DNA from: Bifidobacterium breve | GTDB lineage: Bacteria; Actinomycetota; Acidimicrobiia; IMCC26256 | Direction: 5' to 3' | Assembly: GCA_945907055.1 (NCBI GenBank) | Contig: CAMDSG010000014.1 | Coordinates: 1-20,656, forward strand | DNA length: 20,656 bases | In this document: positions 13,938 through 20,656 of the stretch, in pieces | Layout: every line of letters starts with the position of its first letter | Numbering within the stretch: the stretch's first letter is position 1 | The notes under the pieces: generated by a model | What the model saw: only the letters and a program-made list of their open reading frames with translations | What the model was told of the DNA's origin: nothing | Database searches by the model: none | Position numbers and translations under genes: made by a program

Positions 13938-13967
13938 CTCGGCTTGAGGTGCGCAGCGAGGTTTTTT
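13938..13967 (+). terminator. Hairpin plus T-run ahead of the small membrane protein gene
   Basis: CTCGGCT pairs with AGCGAG (one bulged G, 10-nt loop) and is followed by G and six T, the form of an intrinsic terminator on the plus strand. It lies 17 nt before the next start codon. It may end read-through from the riboswitch transcript or attenuate the gene that follows. The rest of 13736-13937 shows a pyrimidine-rich stretch (13862-13900) and nothing else I can name. Confidence 0.35.
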
Positions 13968-13983
13968 CTAGTAGCAAAGGGGC

Positions 13984-14220
13984 ATGAAATTTCGCTACAG
14001 CCTCATCATTGGATTCGCCGCCGGCTACTACGCGGGCTCACGAGCAGGTACAACTGGTTACAACCAACTCCGTAACGGCCTTGAGTACCTTCGTGACAGC
14101 CGCATTTTTGATCGGCTTCAGGCCGTTGTCGAGTTGGGCGTTGAGCGCATGCGCCAGGACGACGGACCTCACCTGCGTGTCATAGTTCTAGACGAAGACG
14201 TAGCAGCACCGATTAAGTAA
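13984..14220 (+). CDS. Small YtxH-like membrane protein
   Basis: A 78-residue protein. Its N-terminus has two basic residues then a hydrophobic, glycine-rich segment, LIIGFAAGYYAGSRAG (8-23), followed by an Arg/Glu-rich helix (about 30-57). The pattern GxxxGYxxGxRAGxxxYxQ is typical of short actinobacterial proteins annotated as YtxH-domain or hypothetical, whose function is unknown. AGGGG touches the ATG, leaving a very short spacing, so translation may be weak or leaderless. It is a lone plus-strand gene convergent with rpoD. Its stop codon lies in a small hairpin (GTAACAC/GTGTTAC, 14217-14239). Confidence 0.7.
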   Translation: MKFRYSLIIGFAAGYYAGSRAGTTGYNQLRNGLEYLRDSRIFDRLQAVVELGVERMRQDDGPHLRVIVLDEDVAAPIK

Positions 14221-14239
14221 CACAAAATAATCGTGTTAC
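14217..14239. terminator. Palindromic hairpin between convergent genes
   Basis: GTAACAC and GTGTTAC form a perfect 7-bp stem with a 9-nt loop, overlapping the stop codon of the small membrane protein gene and lying 16 nt beyond the rpoD stop. The position suits a bidirectional terminator, but it is AT-rich and no U-tract follows on either side. Confidence 0.35.
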
Positions 14240-14254
14240 ACCCGAGCAATAAAT

Positions 14255-15637
14255 CTAGAGCTCAGGTAAATACTCCCGGAGGCGAGCGCTCCTACGTGTT
14301 GGGTGACGAAGCTTGGCAAGTGTCTTGGACTCAATCTGACGGATTCGCTCTCGAGTAACACCGAATGCTCGCCCAACCTCATCGAGTGTGCGCATCTCAC
14401 CATCAACGAGGCCGAAGCGCATACTGACTACCTCACGTTCGCGTTCCCCTAATTCTTCGAGAGCGTCGCGAATATCTTGCTGCAGTTGAGCGAGGTCGGC
14501 GGCTATGGCAGGGGCGATCGCATTTGGGTCAGCCACGTAATCGCCTACTGAAGATCCACCATCATCGCCGACTGGGGCCTCTAGCGAGATGGGCTCTTGC
14601 CCAAGCCCCATAATCTCGATTACACGATCAGGGGTTAACTCAACATCTTTAGCGATCTCATCAATCGTGGCTTCGCGATTGAGTTCAGAGAGCAATCGTC
14701 TCTGAGACTGTGAGACCTTCTGCATTGTCTCAACCATGTGGACAGGGATTCGAATAGTTCTTCCTTGATCCGCGATAGATCTAGTAATTGCCTGGCGGAT
14801 CCACCAAGTTGCATAGGTTGAGAACTTAAAACCCTTCGAGTAATCGAACTTGCCAACAGCACGCATTAAGCCAATGTTGCCTTCTTGGACAAGGTCAAGA
14901 AGGACCATTCCTCTACCTACGTAGCGTTTAGCGATTGAGACCACTAAACGCAGATTGGCCTCAATGAGCTGAGCCCTAGCAAGATCGCCATCAGCTACAA
15001 CCGCGGAGAGACTCTCCTCCTCCTCATTCTCGAGGACCCCTGCGATGCCTGACTCCTCAACGAATGAAAGGCGCTCACGCGCTTGCTCGCCTGCCTCAAG
15101 GCGTTGAGCGAGAGTTACTTCCTGCGCTCCAGTCAGAAGCGGAACGCGCCCAATCTCTCGGAGATATATGCGAACTGGGTCGAATGAAGCGAGCTCCGAC
15201 CTGCCTGAATCGCGCTTCTCGCGGCTCGCTCGTCGGGCAGCAATCTCGGTTGTTGGGGCAGCAGACTCTGGCTTGATTTCGTTTCTCAGCAGAGCATCCT
15301 CTGCCTTTAACTCATCTGAGATCTCCTCAACGACAGTGACATTTCGCGCCTCAAACTCACGATGGATTGAGGCAAGCAAATCTGTTGAAGGCTCGAGATT
15401 CGGGAGCGCCGCAAATATCTCGCCGGTGGTAACAAAGTCCCGCTCCCCCACCCGGAATATTAGTGCCTCGACGGCAGGCGTCATCTCTGTGGAGGAATCG
15501 TTGGTAGCGATGTCGTTTACCTCATCGCCCCTACCTTCATCGTTCTTAGGAGCAAGTGATTTGGTTCGTCCCTTAGACGCGCTCGTCTTTGCCCTATCAG
15601 GGATGGCTGTAGCCGTCTTGTTTTTGCGACTTGTCAT
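14255..15637 (-). CDS. rpoD: Primary sigma factor RpoD/SigA
   Basis: The housekeeping sigma-70 factor, 460 residues. A basic, Ser/Thr/Lys-rich start (1-35) and an acidic, region-1.1-like segment (50-110) precede region 1.2 (SFDPVRIYLREIGRVPLLTG, 151-170). Region 2 has LRLVVSIAKRYVGRGM and DLVQEGNIGLMRAV, then KFSTYATWWIRQAITR (271-286) for -10 recognition and melting. Region 3 follows, and region 4.2 has TLDEVGRAFGVTRERIRQIE (417-436), the -35 helix-turn-helix. Length and the short linker between regions 1.2 and 2 fit actinobacterial SigA/HrdB. It overlaps the dnaG stop by ATGA, so the two are translationally coupled as in a reduced macromolecular synthesis operon without rpsU. Confidence 0.97.
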   Translation of the reverse strand: MTSRKNKTATAIPDRAKTSASKGRTKSLAPKNDEGRGDEVNDIATNDSSTEMTPAVEALIFRVGERDFVTTGEIFAALPNLEPSTDLLASIHREFEARNVTVVEEISDELKAEDALLRNEIKPESAAPTTEIAARRASREKRDSGRSELASFDPVRIYLREIGRVPLLTGAQEVTLAQRLEAGEQARERLSFVEESGIAGVLENEEEESLSAVVADGDLARAQLIEANLRLVVSIAKRYVGRGMVLLDLVQEGNIGLMRAVGKFDYSKGFKFSTYATWWIRQAITRSIADQGRTIRIPVHMVETMQKVSQSQRRLLSELNREATIDEIAKDVELTPDRVIEIMGLGQEPISLEAPVGDDGGSSVGDYVADPNAIAPAIAADLAQLQQDIRDALEELGEREREVVSMRFGLVDGEMRTLDEVGRAFGVTRERIRQIESKTLAKLRHPTRRSARLREYLPEL

Positions 15638-17523
15638 GCTTCAGGTACTCCCACTGCATCGGACTCCATTGGCGAAGCATCCTCAGATTCGTGTGAGATT
15701 TGTGGAGTCTCAGCAGCATCTGAGGAGTGCGACGCATACGCATCGGACAGCATGGCCACCAACTGAAGTGCTGCTTTCTCCCCCATATGCCAATCCGAGT
15801 TTCTAGCCGTCGCAATCTTGTCCAATACCGGCTTCACCACCATTGCCCGGTCATCCCCTGCCCTCACTAGATCCCTAAGCCACCTCTCCCCAGCGGGCTC
15901 TACGAGGCTCACCACTAAACGCGCGTGCAGTGTCTCGGTCTCTCCGTCGCCGACTGGCTCCTCGACCCCAAGCTGCTCTAGCAATGCAAGAACAGGCCCG
16001 GTCGCAGCAGCAGTCGCCTCATGGAAGGAGTCTGTCGAGGCAAGCAGTTCGAATACCTCAATGGCTAGAGGGTCTGAGAAGAGAGCGGTATCGATCCAGT
16101 TAACGACCATCGTTGGGTCATGGATTGCCCATCGCAGGGCCTCGAGTTCGCGACGATCAATTCGCTCCGTTGGGTTCGGCCGCGCGACCGGCTCCAACGC
16201 ATCACGCGTCTCAGCGTCACGCGAAGTTGCAGCGGTGCGGGTGGCAGGTTTGGCGATTGCTTGCTTAAACCATGCGTGGTCAAAGCCAGTTACACCCGCA
16301 ACCTTCTGGATATATCCCTCTCTCACCAACTCATTAGAGTGCTCCCGCAGGATATTTACCGCCGCCTCAGCGCATCGAGCACGCCCCTCTGGAGTCTCAA
16401 GATCGGATGCTGCGAAGACTCGATCAAGTTTGAAATCCATGAACGAACGAGCATCGGATACGGAACGCAGTAGAGCGTCTGGATCTGATTTCCAGAGGTC
16501 GGCTGGGTCTCCACTCGTTGGGAGAGCAGCGACACGAACATTTATATCGAAGCGCTGCTCCCACGTGTACCACTTCTCAGCTGCGCTCTGCCCCGCACTG
16601 TCAGCGTCATACGCGAGCACAATGTTGCGGGTGAAGTTCTTAAGTATCTGAACATGATCTTCAGTCAGTGCGGTACCGCATGTAGCAACAGCATTAGGGA
16701 CCCCAGCGAGAGCGAAAGCCATTACGTCGGTGTAGCCCTCGCAGATCACCACTGCGTCGCGTGCTGCCACCTCCGCCTTCGCCCAGTTAAGGCCATAAAG
16801 CACGCGGCTCTTGCTGTAGAGAGGGGTCTCAGGGGAGTTTTTATACTTTGGACCGTCACCGGTAAGGGTGCGGCCTCCAAATCCAACGGCGTCACCTTGA
16901 CGATCAAAGATCGGGAACATAAGCCTGCCGCGGAACTGGTCCTGCAGTTTGTTGGATCGGTTTATGAAAGAGAGCCCCACTGAGGCTAGATCCTCGCGTG
17001 AGAATTTTTTATCCTGTAGTGATCGCGAGAGAGCGTCGTAACCATCGGGGGCCCACCCGAGCTGAAATCTTCGAGCAGCCTCTCCATCGAAGCCTCGTGA
17101 CCTCAAGTACGCGCGCGCTCCCCCTGCGTCGGCCGAGGTGAGTAGGCGTTCGTGATAAAACTCAACAGCAGCACCACACGCCTCTATAAGGCGGCTCCGC
17201 TTCTGCCTATCCTGACTCGCCTTAGCGTCGTCATATCTAAGAGTGATACCAGCGCGAGTAGCGAGGCGCTCAACTGCATCTATGAAGTCAATGTGGTCAA
17301 GCTCACGCAAGAAAGTAATTGCATCGCCACTTACCTGACAACCAAAGCAGTGGTAAACCCCGAGCTCAGGGTTGACCGAGAATGATGAGCTCTTCTCATT
17401 ATGGAATGGGCATAGACCCGTGTAGCGCCGCCCTGCGCGTTTGAGTGCAATGCGTTCACTGATGAGGGCGACGATATCTGTCGCCTCTCGCACGCGCACA
17501 ATGTCCTCAGCAACAATTCCCAT
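15634..17523 (-). CDS. dnaG: DNA primase DnaG
   Basis: DnaG makes RNA primers for the replication fork together with the replicative helicase. The 629-residue protein has the N-terminal zinc ribbon CPFH...YHCFGC (Cys38, His41, Cys59, Cys62), the RNA polymerase domain with RGRLMFPIFD (198-207) and FGGR (215-218), and the Toprim core: ICEGYTDVMA with Glu262, AYDADSAGQ with Asp306 and Asp308, and GDPADL. The C-terminal 200 residues are a weakly conserved helicase-binding region ending in an acidic, Ser-rich tail. It follows dgt after a 118-nt gap and ends in ATGA with rpoD. The ATG has only a weak AGAG upstream. Confidence 0.96.
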   Translation of the reverse strand: MGIVAEDIVRVREATDIVALISERIALKRAGRRYTGLCPFHNEKSSSFSVNPELGVYHCFGCQVSGDAITFLRELDHIDFIDAVERLATRAGITLRYDDAKASQDRQKRSRLIEACGAAVEFYHERLLTSADAGGARAYLRSRGFDGEAARRFQLGWAPDGYDALSRSLQDKKFSREDLASVGLSFINRSNKLQDQFRGRLMFPIFDRQGDAVGFGGRTLTGDGPKYKNSPETPLYSKSRVLYGLNWAKAEVAARDAVVICEGYTDVMAFALAGVPNAVATCGTALTEDHVQILKNFTRNIVLAYDADSAGQSAAEKWYTWEQRFDINVRVAALPTSGDPADLWKSDPDALLRSVSDARSFMDFKLDRVFAASDLETPEGRARCAEAAVNILREHSNELVREGYIQKVAGVTGFDHAWFKQAIAKPATRTAATSRDAETRDALEPVARPNPTERIDRRELEALRWAIHDPTMVVNWIDTALFSDPLAIEVFELLASTDSFHEATAAATGPVLALLEQLGVEEPVGDGETETLHARLVVSLVEPAGERWLRDLVRAGDDRAMVVKPVLDKIATARNSDWHMGEKAALQLVAMLSDAYASHSSDAAETPQISHESEDASPMESDAVGVPEA

Positions 17524-17641
17524 TGCTCTAGAGGTTACGCCGCGAGGGTCGGCAGTGCCCCGGCACCCCTAGGCGAGGTGAGTGGAGAACTGAACGCAGA
17601 GAGACTGACCCCAGAGCCCCGCTTGAATTGGGTCTCTATTT

Positions 17642-18814
17642 TCATCTGCCTAGGTCGACACCGGCAGGTGTAGATGCAAGGTCCCAGCCGAGGTGAGATC
17701 GAGCCTGAGCGAAAGCAAAGCGGTCGGTCATTCCAGCCACGTAGGTAACCGCCTCACGCAGCGCATAATCACTCCCTGCGGATACCCCGTCATGCCCTGC
17801 GTGGCCAAGTTCGTCGAAAGGCAGCCGATTAGGGCGATCGGCGTAAAACTCAACTAGAGCCCTCAGGAGGCGAGATACGGACTCCCCCTGGGCTACTGAG
17901 GCCGGGCGCATATATATGTTTTGATAGTTAAACGCCCGGAACGCAGATAGCGCCTCGGCGATGGGCTGGGCCATTCCGATCTGGCCTGTTGAGCGAATAG
18001 CTGAGGTGACAGCGTTAATAAATGTGTGGAGCTGACTCGAGCGAGTATCCCCGCATTTGGAGCGCACTAACTCGGGGAGCATCGAGGGTGAGACGATTCC
18101 CGCCTCTACAGCATCCTCGAAGTCGTGGCATACATATGCGATTCGATCTGCCCAAGAGACAACCTCCCCTTCAGGGGTCATCGGAGCGGGGCGGGACCAT
18201 GAATGGTTACGGACTCCATCAAGCGTCTCGATACAGAGATTGAGAGGAGCGAGCACAACATCGGCGCCCCAGACAGCATGGTCGTAGCCGCCCTCAAGGT
18301 ATGGAGCGAACGCATCCTCACTGGCATGCCCAAATGGACCGTGACCGCAGTCGTGCCCGAGCGCAATCGCCTCAGTGAGCGCGACATTCAAACGACATGC
18401 GCGAGAAATACTCGTGGCGACCTGGGCTACCTCGAGAGCGTGGGTGAGGCGAGTGCGCTGATGGTCCTCTGGAAAAATAAATACCTGGGTCTTACCTGAG
18501 AGACGACGAAATGCCGTTGCCTCGTGGAGAATACGATCCCGATCCCGCTCAAAGCATGTGCGATCTGAGTCTGGCTCCTCCTCGATGGAGCGATTCCCTG
18601 CACCACGAGAGAGCGTTGCGCCATCGGCGAGCCATGCCTGCTCAGCATCCTCGCGTGCCTCTCGACCCACTATCTCGACTGCGCTAATGCTTGCACGCGA
18701 GTCTGAGTGGGCGCGAACTACTGAGCCACCAGCGGTATTGCCCTCCATGGTTGCAGCCCAAGCAATGGCGCGCTCACTAAGAACTGGGTTGATGGCCTCA
18801 TCGCTATTACTCAC
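17642..18814 (-). CDS. dgt: dGTPase-like deoxynucleotide triphosphohydrolase (HD domain)
   Basis: An HD-superfamily enzyme that removes triphosphate from dGTP or other dNTPs, in a place (just before dnaG) where actinobacteria commonly keep it. The family core is clear: CFERDRDRILH (87-97), FRRLSGKTQVF (102-112), TRLTHALEVAQVA (121-133, His125), the HD pair His154-Asp155 in ALGHDCGHGPFGH, and WADRIAYVCHD (221-231, Asp223). The total of 390 residues is normal, but the first 45 or so residues have no family counterpart I recognise. The start is GTG without a visible ribosome binding site and the next ATG is at residue 23, so the true start is uncertain. It lies 30 nt after ppdK. Confidence 0.92.
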   Translation of the reverse strand: MSNSDEAINPVLSERAIAWAATMEGNTAGGSVVRAHSDSRASISAVEIVGREAREDAEQAWLADGATLSRGAGNRSIEEEPDSDRTCFERDRDRILHEATAFRRLSGKTQVFIFPEDHQRTRLTHALEVAQVATSISRACRLNVALTEAIALGHDCGHGPFGHASEDAFAPYLEGGYDHAVWGADVVLAPLNLCIETLDGVRNHSWSRPAPMTPEGEVVSWADRIAYVCHDFEDAVEAGIVSPSMLPELVRSKCGDTRSSQLHTFINAVTSAIRSTGQIGMAQPIAEALSAFRAFNYQNIYMRPASVAQGESVSRLLRALVEFYADRPNRLPFDELGHAGHDGVSAGSDYALREAVTYVAGMTDRFAFAQARSHLGWDLASTPAGVDLGR

Positions 18815-18844
18815 AGGAACAAATGGTAGCGACGGGGTGGGACA

Positions 18845-20656
18845 TCAGGCAGTGGTGCCCGGACCGCCCGCTCCAAGTGCGGCGTGCGCAGCAGCGAGGC
18901 GAGCAAGAGGTACCCGATATGGAGATGCAGAGACGTAGTCGAGCCCAATCTCGTGGCAGAAGTGAACTGAGGTTGGGTCTCCACCGTGCTCACCGCAGAT
19001 ACCGAGTTTGATATCGGGGCGAACCGCTCTCCCCTTCTCCTTGGCCCAGCGAAGTAACTCGCCGACTCCAGAGCGGTCTAACTGCTCGAAGGGGCTGACG
19101 TTTAGGATCTTCTGCTCAAGGTAGATCGGCATCATGCGGCCCTCAACATCATCACGGCTGAAACCGAATGTCATCTGCGTTAGGTCGTTTGTACCAAATG
19201 AGAAGAACTCTGCAGTCTCAGCGATCTCGCCAGCAGTAATTGCCGCACGAGGCGTCTCAACCATCGTGCCAACGAGATACTCAACGCGCTCGCCCTGCTC
19301 AGCAAATACTGCCTCAGCCTCTGCGCGAATCCAACCGTCGATGAGCTCCATCTCTGTACGAATAACAGTGAGCGGGACCATGATCTCTACCTGTGGATCG
19401 CCCCCCGCGCGCTTGCGTGTTACCGCAGCCTCAATGAGTGCGCGTACCTGAAGTCTGTATAGAGCTGGCTTCAAAATTCCGAGGCGACACCCACGAATCC
19501 CGAGCATCGGGTTGGACTCTTCCCATCGCTTAACCGCTGCCCAGAGGTGCTCGGCCTCGGGGTCTGCCGAGCCCCGGATAAACGCGGCGGTGCGGCGAGC
19601 CTGAAGCTCGTCGTGGTTCGGTAGGAACTCATGTAGCGGCGGGTCAAGAAGGCGCACCGTTACGGGGAGCCCATCCATCGTCTTGAGGATGCCCTCGAAG
19701 TCGATGCGCTGCTGCACAAGGAGGGCAGCGAGAGCAGCCTCCTCAGCCTCGGGAGTATCCGCAAGAATCATCGCCTGAACGATGGGAAGGCGGTCACCTA
19801 GGAACATGTGCTCCGTGCGGCAGAGGCCAACCCCTTCGGCGCCGAACTCGAGAGCCTTCTCGCAGTCCTCTGGGAGGTCTGCGTTGGTACGCACTTTCAG
19901 AGTGCGGAATTCATCGGCCCAGCCAAGAACAATCCCGAAATACTCTCCTGGCTCTGGCTCAACAACAGCAACCTCGCCGACGACGACCTCACCTGTGCTG
20001 CCGTTGATGGAGATGACCTCACCCTCTAGAACTCTTGTGGTGAGCGTGGTCCCGTCTGCCTGAAGACGCTCGACGCTGAAGCACCTGCGCCCGAGGTCGA
20101 TGTTGAGTTCATCTGCACCACAGATTGCTGGCTTACCCATTCCGCGTGCGACTACCGCGGCGTGGCTAACTAGCCCACCCCGCGAGGTAAGTATCCCCTC
20201 TGCTGCGATCATTCCGTGAAGGTCATCTGGGGAGGTCTCAGGGCGCACAAGGATGACGCGCTCGCCGGCCTCGAACGCAGCCTCTGCCTCGTCAGCAGTG
20301 AAGTAGACCTTGCCGACCGCTGCACCCGGAGATGCGTTTAAGCCTTTGGCGATGGCGTCGTAATCGGCGGTTGGGTCGAACTGTGGGTGGAGGAGTTGAT
20401 CGAGCTGAGTGGGCTGCACGCGTAGTACTGCTTCACTCTTATCAATCATGCCCTCAGACTGCATCTCAACGGCCATGCGAAGTGCTGCTGCTGCGGTGCG
20501 CTTACCGACGCGTGTCTGGAGAATAAATAGACGACCCTGCTCAATCGTGAACTCAATGTCGCACATGTCGCGGTAGTGCTTCTCAAGTTGAGACATCACG
20601 CTGATTAACTCGACGTGGCACTCGGGGAACTCGTTACCCATCGCTGATAGGGGTTC
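18845..20656 (-). CDS. ppdK: Pyruvate phosphate dikinase (C-terminal part, runs off right edge)
   Basis: The enzyme interconverts pyruvate, ATP and Pi with PEP, AMP and PPi. The frame is open to the right edge; 603 residues are visible of about 880-900 expected, so the ATP-grasp domain is mostly outside. Visible are the end of that domain (KHYRDMCDIEFTIEQGRL, LQTRVGKRTA), the swivelling phosphohistidine domain GILTSRGGLVSHAAVVARGM with the catalytic His at 20162-20164, and the PEP/pyruvate TIM barrel with GLCRTEHMF, SFGTNDLTQMTFGFSRDD and GICGEHGGDP containing the catalytic Cys. The Thr two residues before the catalytic His, the usual target of the PDRP regulatory kinase, is Val here (20168-20170). 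In heterotrophic actinobacteria it may serve either gluconeogenesis or PPi-linked glycolysis. It precedes dgt by 30 nt. Confidence 0.96.
   Translation of the reverse strand, partial: EPLSAMGNEFPECHVELISVMSQLEKHYRDMCDIEFTIEQGRLFILQTRVGKRTAAAALRMAVEMQSEGMIDKSEAVLRVQPTQLDQLLHPQFDPTADYDAIAKGLNASPGAAVGKVYFTADEAEAAFEAGERVILVRPETSPDDLHGMIAAEGILTSRGGLVSHAAVVARGMGKPAICGADELNIDLGRRCFSVERLQADGTTLTTRVLEGEVISINGSTGEVVVGEVAVVEPEPGEYFGIVLGWADEFRTLKVRTNADLPEDCEKALEFGAEGVGLCRTEHMFLGDRLPIVQAMILADTPEAEEAALAALLVQQRIDFEGILKTMDGLPVTVRLLDPPLHEFLPNHDELQARRTAAFIRGSADPEAEHLWAAVKRWEESNPMLGIRGCRLGILKPALYRLQVRALIEAAVTRKRAGGDPQVEIMVPLTVIRTEMELIDGWIRAEAEAVFAEQGERVEYLVGTMVETPRAAITAGEIAETAEFFSFGTNDLTQMTFGFSRDDVEGRMMPIYLEQKILNVSPFEQLDRSGVGELLRWAKEKGRAVRPDIKLGICGEHGGDPTSVHFCHEIGLDYVSASPYRVPLARLAAAHAALGAGGPGTTA

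Noticed and set aside
15818..16651. Long open frame on the plus strand opposite dnaG
   Set aside because: It is antisense to the conserved primase frame, Ser/Arg-rich in composition, and shows no recognisable motif; it is a shadow of the codon bias of dnaG.
17524..17641. Short GC hairpins between dgt and dnaG as terminator or regulatory RNA
   Set aside because: GTGCC/GGCAC and GACCC/GGGTC stems are only 5 bp, without a U-tract or a conserved pattern that I recognise.
1..20656. CRISPR array, insertion sequence or prophage
   Set aside because: I saw no spaced direct repeats of CRISPR type, no transposase frame with terminal inverted repeats, and no phage structural gene.

Overview
The window looks like a piece of an actinobacterial chromosome. 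An aquatic member of the Acidimicrobiia is my best guess. The reasons are the gene order ppdK-dgt-dnaG-rpoD, an RpoD of actinobacterial type, mid-range GC judged by eye, GTG/TTG starts, tRNA genes without encoded CCA, and secreted proteins built from 'LDTR...GWY' repeats. The lineage is an inference and no species can be named.

Left part (1-5903, all minus strand): a tightly packed run that reads, in transcription order, pterin-4a-carbinolamine dehydratase, a one-pass membrane protein of unknown function, MobA, FdhD, a large FdhF/YdeP-type molybdopterin oxidoreductase, and two different inositol-monophosphatase-family proteins, the second cut by the window edge. Four junctions are ATGA overlaps or a 1-nt gap. 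MobA makes the guanylylated molybdenum cofactor, FdhD sulfurates it, and the oxidoreductase uses it.

Middle (5904-12691): a short tandem repeat, then two divergently transcribed secreted peptidases. One is a subtilisin-like S8 protease (minus), the other a metzincin-like metalloprotease with three beta-sandwich repeats and four Calx-beta repeats (plus). They share one accessory domain.

The most interesting locus is 12758-13309. A good promoter leads into a compact SAM-clan riboswitch (SAM-I/IV-like, no P4), with a visible pseudoknot and kink-turn core. Its closing stem overlaps the ribosome binding site of a 140-residue protein I cannot assign to any family. A nested inverted-repeat region follows, then two minus-strand tRNA genes (CAU anticodon, probably Ile2; and Asn-GUU) separated by a strong hairpin, and a small YtxH-like membrane protein on the plus strand.

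Right part (14255-20656, minus): rpoD and dnaG overlapping by ATGA, the dGTPase-like dgt, and the C-terminal two thirds of pyruvate phosphate dikinase, which runs off the right edge. These are replication, transcription and central-carbon housekeeping genes. Apart from a replaced regulatory threonine in the dikinase they look ordinary.
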